Part shown: positions 32,449-43,616 of the stretch, in pieces
Numbering within the stretch: the stretch's first letter is position 1
Layout: every line of letters starts with the position of its first letter
Origin: Teratosphaeria epicoccoides
Lineage: Eukaryota > Ascomycota > Dothideomycetes > Mycosphaerellales > Teratosphaeriaceae
Direction: 5' to 3'
DNA length: 64,000 bases
Assembly (NCBI GenBank): GCA_021401465.1
Contig: JADDMT010000002.1
Coordinates: forward strand, 186,001 to 250,000
The notes under the pieces: generated by a model
The model's input: the letters and a program-made list of their open reading frames with translations, nothing else
Told to the model about the DNA's origin: nothing
Database searches by the model: none
Program-made: the position numbers and the translations under genes

Positions 32449-33024
32449 TCACGCCTCCGCAATCGGATTCTCATTCTCTGCCACCCGTCAGCACACCACT
32501 CCATCGTCACTCACACACCCAAGCCCGTCAACTCACCCTGCAGAATCCCCTCCTTCACCAACTCCGCCGGCGACGGCCTCTGCAATAACTGCTTCTCCAG
32601 ACTATCCTGCCTCATTTGCTTCTTCAACTCCCTCTGCTTCTCCTGCAATGCCGGTGCCGCCGAGCTGTCTGACAAAATGTTCTTCTCCACCAACTCCTCC
32701 TTCTCCGGTCGCTTAGCCAGACCCTACATCCACCAACCACACCGTCAGCAAGCCCAACTCATCTTCATCAACAACCACCAGACAAAAGAGTGGCAGAGGA
32801 CATACCTTCCTCAAATTATCCGTAATCCTCTGCCTCTCCAGCTCCTGAGCCCTCGCCTGCAACGCCGGCGCCGCAGTCGTGTCAAGCAAGATATGCCTAT
32901 TCTTCAAATCCTCTGCTTCCGGACGAGTCTGCAAATGCTTCTCCAGGGAATTCCGACGTTCAGGATTGTTCATGATATGAGATGTGTCGACGCCAGCTTC
33001 AACAGCCTCGGTTGTATCCGCCAT
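32449..33024 (-). CDS. RPEL-repeat protein
   Basis: Three exons, 33024-32806, 32723-32537 and 32477-32449; 144 residues. Introns are 82 bp (GTATGT...TGTAG) and 59 bp (GTGAGT...GGCAG). The three RPEL motifs are evenly spaced: SLEKHLQTRPEAEDLKNRHI, GLAKRPEKEELVEKNIL and SLEKQLLQRPSPAELVKEGI. The protein ends ENENPIAEA, like other fungal RPEL proteins. RPEL motifs bind G-actin in animal MRTF and Phactr proteins. The fungal proteins are short, with little besides the repeats, and their role is not established; actin binding is a reasonable inference. The start MADTTEAVEAGVDTSHI is preferred over an in-frame ATG at 33102. Confidence 0.9.
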
Positions 33025-33839
33025 GTTGTGGATGTCTCTTGGCTTTGTGTCTCGCCTTTTGTATTGATCAATCGGCCCGCCCAATGGCAATCTGACTATC
33101 AAGTGTTTCTAGAGCTGTGTTGCGAGTTGCAGAGCAGTCACTGGCTGTCAGAAAATGCCGTTTTCAGCTGTTTTGTTGATGCTTCCCGGTCTTGACAAAC
33201 AATGGGCGTCAACAAGGGCGCATGACGTCTCACATGATAGAGCGTGCACCTGCCTTGCTATTCACGTGCACAGCCATGTGGTCCGTCCTCATTTGGAAAC
33301 AGCTTTGTGGTTTCAACGAGCAACAGCTCGGACCCTGGTTGCCATGTCACTGCTTTGGCGCTTAAGCGCGGGGAGGAGCTCTAATGCCTTAGCAAGGCCG
33401 GAACTCAAGTCGATCGAACGCCGGTGGGCTTGGTAGGCTTGCTAGCCAGCATGTCCCTGCAACGATGCGGAAGTGTCGAGTACATCAGGCATTATCCTGG
33501 CTAGGACGTGCGGAGTTTTGTGGAGTCAGCAGACGACACTGATGGGGTGAGCAGAGCAATGTAGCAAAAGAGACGGCGGGTATATCACAACTCCCTTCTC
33601 GTACCAACATTAACTGCCCTATGATACAATTGCCAGATGCCTAGCCTGCTCGCAAGAAAGGTATCATAATCTCCATAAATGCATCCGGTTTTTCTCATCT
33701 CTTGCCAATTTCAGCAGTGCATTTGTTTGTGTGCATGTGCACAACTACCACCGTAGACTTCTTCTTGCCAGTCATCCATTCAGTTGAGATGATGTCTTGT
33801 CCTCGACGAGGGCGTCTCGTGATTTGCCATCTACTGCAT
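33025..33839. other. Intergenic between RPEL and rhodopsin genes
   Basis: Promoter of the RPEL gene and 3' flank of the rhodopsin gene; no other gene-like frame seen. Confidence 0.5.
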
Positions 33840-35041
33840 TTAAGCACCCTCGTCGTCATCGCCAACGCGGATCTGGCCTTCGCCGGACAGACCGTGAGCC
33901 CAGAAGCCGCCAATGTCAACGTTGGTCTCTGGGATGCTGGCATGGGTGAAGAGCAACCAGGCGCCGAAGATTGGCTTGGCGAGGATGTCAAGGACGGCGT
34001 AGGCAATAATTTCCTCGTCGACGCCGACGTTGCGGGAGCCGTCAGCAATACCCCAGACGCTATTCCTCGTCAGCTTTCCAAGTGACCACCCATACTCCAT
34101 CGATGTACTCACATTGGGTAGACAGTCCAGATGATCAAGGTGAAGCCACCAATGGCAGCGAAGAAGTTGCCGACCTTGCCGCCCTTAGCGAAAGCAGCAC
34201 CACGTCCGTGGTAGGCGAGCTGCCAGATGACAACCAAATAGGCAATGCAGGCAATGGCGTACCAACCCCACTTCTGTGGAGTGTCCTCAGAGCCAAAGGC
34301 AGCGAAAAGACCAGTCAGAATCATGATGATGTCGGCAACAATGGCGATCAAGATGTTGGCACCGTTCAAGCCAGCAAGGAGGGCCAAGTCGAGGAGCAGC
34401 AGCGGGGTGGTGACAGACCAGTCAACATAGCGAGCCCAGTAGACCTCGCGATAGACATCCTGGTGGGTGTCAGGAACGCCGTGCTTGTTGTGGATGGTCT
34501 CGACGACGTGGTGGTAGCTGATGCCGTGGCCCGAGGCCATGGCGAAGTAGGAGAGAGAAGCGAAGACCACGATGAAGGTCGTGATGACATGGTACAGGCG
34601 CTTAGACTGGACCCGTTGTCAGATTCTGCGCATTCGACGCCTTGTGGGTGAGAACTTACAGCCGGGACGTTCCAGGAAAGAGCACTGAAGAGGACGGAAG
34701 CGACCAACATGACGACGAAGACGACCCTGTAGCACGTGTCAGCTCTGATATTCCAATGTTGACGGAGCTTCCTGGAGCTCCGTATAGCTGGCTGTGAAGC
34801 TTCCAAACAGATAGAAACAGCTTGTTTCCAGTGCATCGAAGCTCGATGGCAGAATCAAAAAGCTGTCACAAGCATCGTACTGCTGTCAGACGTACCATAG
34901 TGTCCTGTTGCCTGTCTCCGACGCCTTCTCGAACTCTGGGAGGTTTGGGTGGACGGTAGGGATTGGGTCCACCGCCGATGGCGAAGTCAACGGGAGGGTG
35001 GCCGTCGCCTTGCTGAAGGCCTGGACTGGGTCGACGATCAT
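33840..35041 (-). CDS. Microbial (type I) rhodopsin, predicted light-driven proton pump
   Basis: Four exons: 35041-34896, 34726-34660, 34606-34113 and 34059-33840; 308 residues. Introns are 169, 53 and 53 bp, all GT-AG and frame-restoring. Helix C reads RYVDWSVTTPLLLLDLALL: Arg130, Asp133 (the proton acceptor, bacteriorhodopsin D85) and Asp144 (the donor, D96). Helix G reads AYAVLDILAKPIFGAWLL with Asp260 (D212) and the retinal-binding Lys264 (K216). The exon 3-4 junction restores YPIVWGIADGSR, conserved in fungal opsins. Having both Asp133 and Asp144 predicts outward proton pumping at the plasma membrane, like the Leptosphaeria and CarO pumps, and unlike the slow-cycling NOP-1 type. A retinal supply is required. 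Confidence 0.95.
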
Positions 35042-36578
35042 GTTTGCTGCTCCTTTTCGATGATATCGAGAAGGGACAAGACGGTGCGTTGTTGGAGTTG
35101 TTGATGTGGTGGAGATGAACAGGTGAGGGAGGAGACAGGAAGGTTGTATGATGAGTACGTGCACTGAAGCCTGCTTGCCAAATTAGCTCCAAAAGCGGGG
35201 AAAGCAAGACGTCACGGGTCAGAAAGACTCGCGCCTGCTTTTGCCGTGGCTGGTGACGGGAGCCAATACTCCCCGGTGCTGCAGGTCAACAGCCTACAGG
35301 GAGACAGGTATACAATGGCCCGGCGACGTCAAAAGAGGTATAGCATCGCAGCGTCGCGCTCCGCGACATGTGTACATGCCTGTTGTTTCAGATGGCACGA
35401 CAGGTGTGTAACTCGAGCGACGCCGTGTCGCAGAGCACGTCTTTGAAGGTTTTGGCCAAGACTTGTTGTAGGAGGTATCACGATCACGATCCCAGGCGAG
35501 CCACCAGATTTGCTTGGCGTTGGCTTTTGCAGATCCACCACTGCCCTGGCAGAGCAACGAACGGTGAACCGCCTCTATCCGGCTTGACCATGCCATGCAC
35601 CTCACGAGTCACGAGACAGATCGGGAGATTCTGTTGTTTGTTCGAGACGAGCTTCCGACCTCTGCACTGCGTCACGCTGGCTCAACGACAACCCCCATGA
35701 ACAACACCCTTCACCGCATCGTGCCCACCTCGAATTCTTGCGTGCTTCTTCGGCCCCTCGGCCGTCGTGCACGACCAACGCGCGGCAGTCCGGCGTGTCT
35801 GTCCAATCAATGTACCGCGCCGAGCACGCGCTGTGCCGTAGCGGGAGCTGTACGTATCACCTCGCACATCCATCGGCATGATCCTCATCTGTCTTCATCC
35901 TGTGCTTCTGGCATAAAAACAGAACTTCCCGAGCCGTGAGCGACTTATCAGAACGGGCAGCCAGGACACACGACCACGCTGTGAGCAACAGCGGCGACGG
36001 TCAACAGCATCGTTGGCATACACGATTGCTTCATCACGCACTGCGCTTTTACTGCCTGATGCCATGATATCACCCGCGGCTCAGGAATGGATGGCGTATC
36101 TGCCCCTTTGACTACACCACAGATACGCAGCAGCAGAGGCGTCAATAATCCCGCTTTGCGCTATATTCTGTTTGCGACAGATACGCTTAGCAAACCCCAC
36201 CGCTGCCGGTCTGGGCGCATCCTTGATGCCAACAGTTCTTCGTGCCCTCTATCATCGGAACTTGGCAACGCACCTTACTCGCAGCCCTGGTTCAGTCTTA
36301 CATCGGACTCCTCACGCGTCGCCTCGCCCTCACATCTGATCAATACGCTTGCGTCAGCAAATAGGGACCTCACCGCAATGCTGGATGTCTGTCGCGATTC
36401 AACAGCTGCAACTCACAGCCCTCTGAGAAACATCAAAAGGCCATAGTTCGCTCTTCCCTGATATTCTCCTCTGTGCCTACAGTCAGATAAGCAACCAGTA
36501 TATAACCTGCGCCCATTAAGCCGTCCCAAGCCTCGCCAGCTGCTGGTCCATGCAGTGCGCCAATGCGATGGTGAGCGG
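35042..36578. other. Gene-poor region upstream of the rhodopsin gene
   Basis: About 1.5 kb with only short, non-conserved frames. It includes the rhodopsin promoter on the left. No RNA or transposon gene recognised. Confidence 0.5.
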
Positions 36579-37094
36579 CATCAGTCAGTCAACCGGTCAA
36601 ATGGGTTGACAGGTCGAGGCAAATCGTGACGAGATGCATCAAAGTCAACTGCGCCACCTGATAGTAATTCAGGTCAACATCCAGTCCAATTGCGTCGACG
36701 AGCACTCGATCGCCTCGACAAGCAGTCAGATGTGATACTGAGCAGTTAGATATATCAATACTTCGACCGACAGACAGACTGAATGAAGTATCAGGCAGTC
36801 TGACGAATTTACGGGGCTGTCCACGCACGCACCTCGCATACCTGGAACACAATCCCTCCATTTTCTCTCCGGAGGGCACACATCGATTGCGACAGCCAGT
36901 GAGCAAGCTCAAGCTGAGAAGCAGTGACTCCTCCGTTCAATTCACCAGTCAATCGATTGGAATAGGAGCCAACCATCATGATCGAATTGACGTTCCACTC
37001 CACCGTGTCAACAAGCAGTGAAACGTGCAGCAATTTCACTCTGCCCACAAGTGGTCAACCATGTCAACCGGTTGATCAGTCGTTTGACTGATGA
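36579..37094. mobile_element. MITE-like element with imperfect terminal inverted repeats
   Basis: The left end (36579-36615) reads CATCAGTCAGTCAACCGGTC and on to GGGTTGACAGG. The reverse complement of the right end (37051-37094) reads CATCAGTCA, a 9-base insertion, then TCAACCGGTTGACATGGTTG. These match as imperfect inverted repeats of about 37 bp around a non-coding core of about 440 bp. The core is rich in CAGTC/GACTG words. No obvious target-site duplication could be read. There is no transposase, so any movement would need a partner element. Confidence is limited because only one copy is visible. Confidence 0.4.
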
Positions 37095-37300
37095 GAATGC
37101 TGCCGAGGGGTCGGACATGCAGGCGGCGAAATAGCAATAAGTCAAGGATGTACAGGCGTCGAGCCAAGGTAGATTGGGTATAAATCACTTCGTAAAAGTA
37201 TTATAAGGCGACTCCGATCGGGTTTAGCGCGGCCTATCGAACTTCTCTAGCGAGGCTTACTCACGTGAGATAAAACTAGCCACTTCCCATCCGTCCCGTA

Positions 37301-38248
37301 TTGTTCAAGCGCATGCGCATGTGCAAGTGGGCACGATCAACGACAAGAGCGCCTCCAGACCAAGCCATGAAGAGACCCCACGTGTCTTTGCCACGGAGAC
37401 AGTCTACGGAGAAACCCGCGTATCCGGACGCATATCTGGACGCACCTTACTGGAAGAAACTCGCTATTGCGCTTGCTTTCCGCGCAATGAGTAGCAAATG
37501 TCTTTCTAGCCTCTCTCATTGCACGGGAGGCGTGCTGATGCTATCTGCGCGGTTATGCGTCAAGTCAACATCCCGAACGACCCTCTCGGAAGCGCATGCC
37601 ATGGAGTTCGTGAGGAGGAACACATCGATCCCGGTACCGCAAGTATACTATGCATTTAAGCGCGCATCCCGAGTCTACCTTGTTATGCAAAGGATCCAGG
37701 CGCCAAATCTTGCGACTCAATGGAGCTGTCGCTCCGGAGAATCGAAGAAAAAGGTTCTACAACAACTAAAGACTATGTTCGAAGAACTACGAAGCCTCGA
37801 AGCACCCAAAGGGATAGGCGTTGCCAACATTGACTTTGGACCAATTTTTGACCATCGGCTTCCTCGACATTCTCAATGGGGCCCGTTCAGCTGTATCCAG
37901 GATTTTCACAAAGCACTAGTTGACGACCAAGACCTTACAGCCATACAGGATGAATCATTTTCGGACTTGCAAGAGCTAGCCAAGTTCTACCAGCAGCCCT
38001 GGCACTACCCAGTCTTCACGCACGGGGACTTGAGTAGTGCCAACATCCTTTGCGAACAAGACAAGGTCGTTGGCATCGTTGATTGGGAGACGGCGGGCTG
38101 GTTGCCTCCATACTGGGAGTATGTCACGGCATGGAACGTTAATCCACAGAATGTCTTCTGGCAGGAAGAAGTGGACAAGTTTCTAACGCCTTGCCCGTTT
38201 GCACGAGAGATGGACGCTGTACGACGAAAATACTTCGGCTTCTGCTAA
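37301..38248 (+). CDS. Aminoglycoside phosphotransferase (APH)-fold, kinase-like protein
   Basis: 315 residues at most. Key motifs: AHAMEFVRRNTSIPVPQVYY (N-lobe helix and the fungal IPVP block), VYLVMQRIQAPNL (hinge), then the catalytic loop THGDLSSANILC (HGD..N) and IVDWETAGWLPPYWEY (the DFG-like VDWE with a conserved WxPxxWEY). This is the fungal phosphotransferase family that resembles choline/APH kinases; substrates are mostly unknown, and real antibiotic resistance is not implied. The N-terminal 65 residues are not conserved, and a better start may be the ATG at 37367. The ATP-binding Lys probably lies at LCVKSTSRTTLSEAH. Confidence 0.8.
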   Translation: MFKRMRMCKWARSTTRAPPDQAMKRPHVSLPRRQSTEKPAYPDAYLDAPYWKKLAIALAFRAMSSKCLSSLSHCTGGVLMLSARLCVKSTSRTTLSEAHAMEFVRRNTSIPVPQVYYAFKRASRVYLVMQRIQAPNLATQWSCRSGESKKKVLQQLKTMFEELRSLEAPKGIGVANIDFGPIFDHRLPRHSQWGPFSCIQDFHKALVDDQDLTAIQDESFSDLQELAKFYQQPWHYPVFTHGDLSSANILCEQDKVVGIVDWETAGWLPPYWEYVTAWNVNPQNVFWQEEVDKFLTPCPFAREMDAVRRKYFGFC

Positions 38249-38297
38249 TTCTGGTTCCCTACGAGCAACGTATTGAAAGGCTTCGCCTTCGTCTTCT

Positions 38298-38900
38298 CTA
38301 TGGAACGGCTTCTCTCCCATCAATTAAATCCCAGGTCGCAACGTTGGTCAAGTCGAAATTTCCCTGGCCATCAAAACGATGCTGCAACTTCTTCTGTTCT
38401 ACATACTGCATTGCGGCATTCCGAACCGAGATCCAATCCACTTTGGACCTGCCTAGTGCCTTTCCGTCTTTTTCGAGCCCTTGAAGTGCTTCCTTAACCC
38501 AGAAGACGCAATTCCAGTCAGGCTGTGTTGCTTTGATGTCGGTCGACCTTAGCGCCGACTTCATCCGCTCTGAACTCGCAACTTTACCCACGAGGACGCG
38601 AACTAATATCATTGACGTAGGCGCCATAGAGGTTGACCTCTCCTCAAATTGCCAGGAAGATTGCGGCCTTCCGTCCACCACCGTCATTCGCTCCCGGGCG
38701 TGGAACAATGTCCCTTCGCTATCACGAGCCTCTAGTTTCGGACCGACAACAATCGCCGAATGATACCTAAGTGGTAGTTCAGAATGATTGTCAAATTACA
38801 AACTGCGGAGGTACACTCACTTGTCTTCGAGCCCTGGCATTCTGGGTTGTCCCCCTCGAGCGTACAACGCTATATAGAGGCGGTCTTTATCAGATGGCAT
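38298..38900 (-). CDS. Small conserved fungal protein of unknown function (DUF6914-like)
   Basis: Two exons, 38900-38821 and 38766-38298; 182 residues. The 54-bp intron (GTGAGT...CTTAG) splits a Lys codon. The spliced start MPSDKDRLYIALYARGGQPR followed by MPGLEDKYHSAIVVGPKLE is the hallmark N-terminus of a widespread small fungal family (YVALYARGG ... HW.ivvGPK). Further blocks are FEERSTSMAPTSMILVRVLV, PDWNCVFWVKEALQGLEKDG and a C-terminal HRFDGQGNFDLTNVATWDL. The usual His-Trp of the family is His-Ser here. The domain number is from memory. The DWNCVFWV.EAL segment has a Cys context like papain-fold peptidases, but no catalytic role is established. Confidence 0.82.
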
Positions 38901-39273
38901 GGCTAGGTGTGAAGTAGGTCTGTAGGCTGCTCTGTTGACGATAGTTGTTTGGGAATCATGCTATATCAAAGATGGCCGCCTTTTTAAAGATTTTTCGAGC
39001 ACCTCAAGTAGAGAGGTACATACGCGCCTGGAACTCTGGAACTCTTAGGCTGTTTCACTACCAAGCGAGCCAGAGAACCCATCCAGATAGCCGCCAAACT
39101 TGACGCCGACACAGGCCCAAAGCAGTGACACGGATCGCCGCCGCGACCTTATTCCCGTCGCCCTTGAAACAAATCGTGTAAGGCTTGTGGCTCTCGCATA
39201 ACGTCGCTCGGCTAACATTCCGCTATACTTGCGAAGCTGTGTGATAAACAAGGAATACCGGGCGGGGGAGGAG
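38901..39273. other. Intergenic, no gene recognised
   Basis: Promoter of the small conserved gene; no supported frame otherwise. Confidence 0.5.
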
Positions 39274-39324
39274 GAGAAGAAGAAGAAGAAGAAGAAGAAG
39301 AAGAAGAAGAAGAAGAAGAAGAAG

Positions 39325-39354
<30 letters not shown>
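39274..39354. repeat. (GAA)27 microsatellite
   Basis: An uninterrupted purine tract of 27 GAA/AAG triplets (81 bp). Any frame through it would encode poly-Lys, poly-Glu or poly-Arg and is not a gene. It lies about 200 bp beyond the 3' end of AFI1. Such tracts can form triplex DNA. Confidence 0.98.
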
Positions 39355-39355
<1 letters not shown>

Positions 39356-39555
39356 GTAGAGACTACAGGTTTCATATACGATGGTCGCTCTTAAGGAGGT
39401 ATCAATACAGCGCGATTAGACCGGGCGCCTAATTCCACGCCCCGAACCCCTTAGATACGAAAGGAAGTCTGCGACTCGGGCGGGTAAAGTCTGCGATCGA
39501 AACCAGCCTTCCTTTGCCCTATACGACGCAATCCTCCGTATCGCCACATCACCGC

Positions 39556-42168
39556 TTAGACCTCTTCCGCACCACCCACCCCGCCAGCCCCAATTCTCGC
39601 CTCTCGCCCCTGCATTATCCTGCCCCACGCCATCATGGCAAATTTCCCGACATTCCTCCAAAAGTGCCTCCCAGCCTCGTGTTCTTGAATCCTCGCCAGC
39701 AGCTCCGCGACCGCCTCTCTCACTATACTCTGCGGATGGAACAAACCCATACACAAGTAATACAGTCCCGTACCTGGCCCGCCTGGACTTCCGGCTCCAA
39801 TCACATTCCCTTTGGGATCGTACGTCGAATTTACAATGACTGCCAGAAGCTGCAGGATTTCAGGCTCGCTGTGTACCGCGGCGGAGATGGCGAGGTAGAT
39901 GTTTGCGGAAGCTGCAGGCGAAAGACGGAGCTTGCTCAGTTTGTCGTGGAGGTGTTGGACATCGATTCTCTTGATCGGTCGGCGCATGTAGAAGCCTGCC
40001 ATATCTTGGATGTAGTTGTAATACGACCGCGTGTTCCTCCAGCCTTCGATTCGCGTAGCGTTCGCGGACAACTCCTGATGTCGCAGTGTGGGAGAGGGCC
40101 AGACGTAGCCATGGCCGGTGACCTCGGGCGGTAGATCGTCCTCTGTTTGGGTTGGGCGGCGGCCAGACCCAGGAGGCAGGATGTGAAGAGAACCTGAGTC
40201 AGTTTCTGCAAACGAGCCTTGGGTCGGAGTCGGAGACGTGGTGACTTGAAGCGCAGAAGCACCGTAGACTGTTTCCTCGAATGCAGCAGCGATGCGTAGG
40301 AATTTGACAACCCATTTCCTGAACTTTGCTCGAATCGCGGTCTCGCCATGGCGCTCTTCAATAGCTTTCAGGACTGAGGACATGAAGGCTTGGTCGCCTG
40401 TAGGATCTCCAACGAAGTTTCCATTAGCTGCCGTGCTGCCACCTAGACCCGCAGAGAGCGTTGCGCCGGCTGCTGCTATCGCGCTCATGCCTGCTGTCGA
40501 ACCTGAAGTTGAGGGTGTCATCCCTGGTTGCTGGAAAAAAAGGACGCCTTCTGTCAGCGGCGCTGGCTCGATCTTGTTGGATATCCTCATCCTGCCTGTC
40601 GAAAGGTCGCAAAGAACATCCCACCATTGCTGTTGGTCGTTGAACACTGGGTTGGTGACGCCAGCGATGAAGCCAGGTACCTTTAAAAGGTCGTCAATTT
40701 TGGTGAGATCTGTATATGGAAATGCATGTCGCGTGAATCCTCGGAGCATGCCGCCAGATGCGAGGGCACAGGCTCCTAGGACTGCTTCTGCCACATCGCT
40801 ACTGGGCAGATTGTGGCCAAGAAATATGACTCGCTTTTGTGTGAGAAGAGCATTAAGGAGTACAACTATTGGGTGTGTCAGCGCTCCACAAGTCGTGAGA
40901 TGTGGATGCGTTGGATTAAATGCAACCGGACTCGTGCTATGCGGCGTACTGAATGTCGTGATCAACTTTACCAGGCTGAAGTCTCCGACAGTCTCTGGTG
41001 ATAGTGCGACAGGTATCTTGACTGGGACAGGAATATTTGCGTATCGCACTACGCTTTCAAATTCGTGCGTGTCCTTCGGCAAGCCATAACGACCCCTGCC
41101 TAGCGGCTGATGCTGTGCAGAAGGTGAAGGCGCGGGTAGAGCAGTGTCTACCTCTGAGGCCTCTCGCGACATTCGTTGGGCAATGATAGCCTCGAACTTT
41201 TCAATGAAGAGGTCCTTGGCGTCAGTTGATTGAAGGATGAATCGCTCATAGGAATGCAGACGAGGCATGAGGGACAAATCCATTCCATTGACGGCGTTGT
41301 AAAGGCTGGCCAGTGTCTCGAGGACAGGATTCTCAAAATACTGCTGCAACGCTAGCAGCAGAAGCGGCTTGTAGATATGCAGAAACGAATGCCGGGTACA
41401 TATGGCCATGGCTTTGACGATGGCTCCTCGCTTGACGGTGTTGTCCTGCTTGGTATTGACAAGATTGAGCACGTATACTAGCGGTGGGCCATCCGGTGCC
41501 TCATCATCGGTGCTATCGTCGTCATCATCTCCATTCTGCCAATCCTCATCGTCTTCACTGTCTTCCACGGCACCTGCGTCCGCCTCGCCATCCTTGATTG
41601 CTTTCCGTCTCCGGCGCCGCAGTCTCCGCCGTATTCTTCGCTCATCCTCTTCATCCTCCGCCGCAGCATCTTTATGCAGAAAGAAGATTGTCCAATCTTG
41701 ACTGCGCATGTGCGTCTGGTCCGGCAACATCAACTCGGCCAGCATGTGCTCGTCGCCGCCCACTGGGCCTGGGTACTGGTGTTCCATGATGCTGCCCCTG
41801 TCGATGTCGAACGACGCTACCAGGATATACTCGACATGCTTCTCTATGCTTGTTGGCGGATACTGCGACTTGACCGTCTTCTGGATCCTCCACACCGGTG
41901 ATCGTTCGGGAACGTAGTGGGGTGAAGATGAGGGTTCGGGTCCATGTTTGATTGGGTGCGGAAGAAGCGAGTTAGACGACGAAGAGGAGCGCGAGCTGCG
42001 CCCGCCTGGCGAGCTGAACTTGGAGGCCTGCGAAGGTCGATGTGCGTGCGGAAAATAGCTATCGCGAGGGCCAGAACCTGGGCCCACTGCGTGACCATCG
42101 CGACGATATCGCGAACCGGAGCTGCCGGTGGAGTCGGTGTTCGATCGCGTGGGTAACACCGTGGCCAT
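39556..42168 (-). CDS. AFI1: Arf3-interacting protein 1 (Afi1), DENN-related
   Basis: 870 residues in one exon from the ATG at 42168 ([13 protein letters not shown]); an in-frame ATG at 42216 adds 16 residues. After a Ser-rich N-terminus, [26 protein letters not shown] and [20 protein letters not shown] form the Afi1 N-terminal domain (DENN-like u-domain). An Arg/Asp low-complexity insert follows, then [31 protein letters not shown], a core [20 protein letters not shown], and [19 protein letters not shown]. The C-terminal Spa1-like block has [20 protein letters not shown]. In yeast Afi1 binds Arf3 (the Arf6 homologue) at the cell cortex and supports polarity. It shares a 188-bp divergent promoter with the EF-hand gene. 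Confidence 0.92.
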   Translation of the reverse strand: MATVLPTRSNTDSTGSSGSRYRRDGHAVGPGSGPRDSYFPHAHRPSQASKFSSPGGRSSRSSSSSNSLLPHPIKHGPEPSSSPHYVPERSPVWRIQKTVKSQYPPTSIEKHVEYILVASFDIDRGSIMEHQYPGPVGGDEHMLAELMLPDQTHMRSQDWTIFFLHKDAAAEDEEDERRIRRRLRRRRRKAIKDGEADAGAVEDSEDDEDWQNGDDDDDSTDDEAPDGPPLVYVLNLVNTKQDNTVKRGAIVKAMAICTRHSFLHIYKPLLLLALQQYFENPVLETLASLYNAVNGMDLSLMPRLHSYERFILQSTDAKDLFIEKFEAIIAQRMSREASEVDTALPAPSPSAQHQPLGRGRYGLPKDTHEFESVVRYANIPVPVKIPVALSPETVGDFSLVKLITTFSTPHSTSPVAFNPTHPHLTTCGALTHPIVVLLNALLTQKRVIFLGHNLPSSDVAEAVLGACALASGGMLRGFTRHAFPYTDLTKIDDLLKVPGFIAGVTNPVFNDQQQWWDVLCDLSTGRMRISNKIEPAPLTEGVLFFQQPGMTPSTSGSTAGMSAIAAAGATLSAGLGGSTAANGNFVGDPTGDQAFMSSVLKAIEERHGETAIRAKFRKWVVKFLRIAAAFEETVYGASALQVTTSPTPTQGSFAETDSGSLHILPPGSGRRPTQTEDDLPPEVTGHGYVWPSPTLRHQELSANATRIEGWRNTRSYYNYIQDMAGFYMRRPIKRIDVQHLHDKLSKLRLSPAASANIYLAISAAVHSEPEILQLLAVIVNSTYDPKGNVIGAGSPGGPGTGLYYLCMGLFHPQSIVREAVAELLARIQEHEAGRHFWRNVGKFAMMAWGRIMQGREARIGAGGVGGAEEV

Positions 42169-42356
42169 ATTCAGATCGGGTGAGCAGAGCGATAGGACGA
42201 CAGAGTCCAAGAGCACGAAAACACTCCTTTCGCAAGTTCACATGCGACATCATTGAAACGCCGGGTCCAGGGTCCAGATGATCGCTGCAGGGGGGCCTTT
42301 AGTCGCTCCCGCAGCTGATAAGCTTTCTGCACGGAAGTTGCCCTTTACTACCGAGC

Positions 42357-43616
42357 ATGTCAACAAACTCCGGCCGCGAAGCGACTTCGAGACGACTGCG
42401 ACTTGGAGCACACAGGAGCAGCATATCGCGTATCAACGACATGGCAGCACCAAGGCCACTCTCCTTCGTCTCAGCAAGTGCGGAGAGTGGGAGACAATCA
42501 CCATTCAGACGACAGCACTCGATAAGTCCAGCAACAGCCAGAACATCAACGCCCACATCATCGCCCACCAAGCCATCTGGATTTTCGTCCCTCAGATCGA
42601 CGAGTAGCCTGTCGCCAGAAAAGGCGAGCCCATTTGCTCGCAGACCATCACAGATTGGTCAAGCAGACCGACCGACCAGTCCATTTGCGAGACCTACCAG
42701 CCCGTTTGCAAGGCAGCCAAGCGGTCTGTCCGTGCCCCAGAGTCCATCGAGGAAGGCTTCAACATCAGTCGAGCCGGATACGCCAACTCAGAATCGAGCT
42801 AAAAGCCCATCTCCTTTAGATGGCGTCCGAGATGGCCATAAGAGTCCTATCCACGTTGACGAGCCTGCATCAGAATCTCCCAAACCCGCAGCATTGCCAA
42901 GCCAGCTTAATCTGAGACCTGCCGCGCAAAGAATACCCACCTCATCCACTGTATCGACCATCCGACCACCACCTCAGCAGAAAATCACTAGTGCCGCCCC
43001 TTCGCACAACCTCGGCGTTGGCTTCAACCACATTCCGCCGCCGCTCCTCCGCTCCATGCGCGAGAGCTTCGAGGTCCTGGACTCCTCCAACAACAATTCT
43101 GTCAACGTCGCCGATGTCTCGAACATGCTCGAGCAGATGGGCATGGACAAAAGCGGCGCGTCATTGAAAGAATTCTTTCCATCGAGTGGACCGGCACAGC
43201 TCAACCTGGCACGATATTTGGACATGCTATCTGCTCCGCTCAACGATCTGTCGCATCCTGAAGAGCTGACTGCGGCGTTTGAGGCATTTGATATCGACGA
43301 CTCTGGCCAGATTGATGTGATGGAATTGAGAAATGCGTTGTTGGATACAGCACCCGAGCCGGGTGAGGATATGATTAGGCTGAGTGAGAGGTATCCGTGC
43401 TCGATATGTATCGTGACTGTAAGAGCCATGACTGACGAGATATGCAGGGAGGTCGACAGTATTCTCGCCGAGTTCAGCAGCCGACGTGCATTTGGCGCCA
43501 AAGGCTTGAACGTGGCCAAGGGTAAAGGCGAAGTCTTCAGGTATAGAGACTTCATGGCCGGCATTTCTGGCAGTAGTGGCGAGAGCGGAGGCGTTGAGGT
43601 AGCTGGAGTAGCATGA
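42357..43616 (+). CDS. EF-hand protein, myosin regulatory light chain-like
   Basis: Exons 42357-43390 and 43448-43616. The 57-bp intron (GTATCC...ATGCAG) is a multiple of three, so the unspliced frame stays open, but splicing yields RLSEREVDSILAEFSSRRAF, which fits an EF-hand helix. The first 210 residues are disordered, with repeated PTSPFARQP-type units. The C-terminal third has two EF-hand pairs: a degenerate loop at DSSNNNSVNVAD and a canonical one at DIDDSGQIDVME (from about Asp312) that should bind Ca2+. The arrangement resembles fungal myosin-II regulatory light chains (Rlc1) with a long added N-terminus. An actomyosin or cytokinesis role is inferred. Confidence 0.8.
   Translation: MSTNSGREATSRRLRLGAHRSSISRINDMAAPRPLSFVSASAESGRQSPFRRQHSISPATARTSTPTSSPTKPSGFSSLRSTSSLSPEKASPFARRPSQIGQADRPTSPFARPTSPFARQPSGLSVPQSPSRKASTSVEPDTPTQNRAKSPSPLDGVRDGHKSPIHVDEPASESPKPAALPSQLNLRPAAQRIPTSSTVSTIRPPPQQKITSAAPSHNLGVGFNHIPPPLLRSMRESFEVLDSSNNNSVNVADVSNMLEQMGMDKSGASLKEFFPSSGPAQLNLARYLDMLSAPLNDLSHPEELTAAFEAFDIDDSGQIDVMELRNALLDTAPEPGEDMIRLSERYPCSICIVTVRAMTDEICREVDSILAEFSSRRAFGAKGLNVAKGKGEVFRYRDFMAGISGSSGESGGVEVAGVA

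Noticed and set aside
36579..37094. CRISPR or phage attachment site
   Set aside because: A eukaryotic nuclear genome; the inverted ends fit a DNA-transposon relic better.
37301..38248. Antibiotic-resistance gene
   Set aside because: The APH fold is common in fungi for unknown substrates; motifs show a kinase fold but not aminoglycoside activity.
39229..39432. An open frame with a poly-Lys run
   Set aside because: Entirely due to the (GAA)n tract.
40292..41089. A 265-codon plus-strand frame
   Set aside because: Antisense to AFI1, which has clear family motifs.
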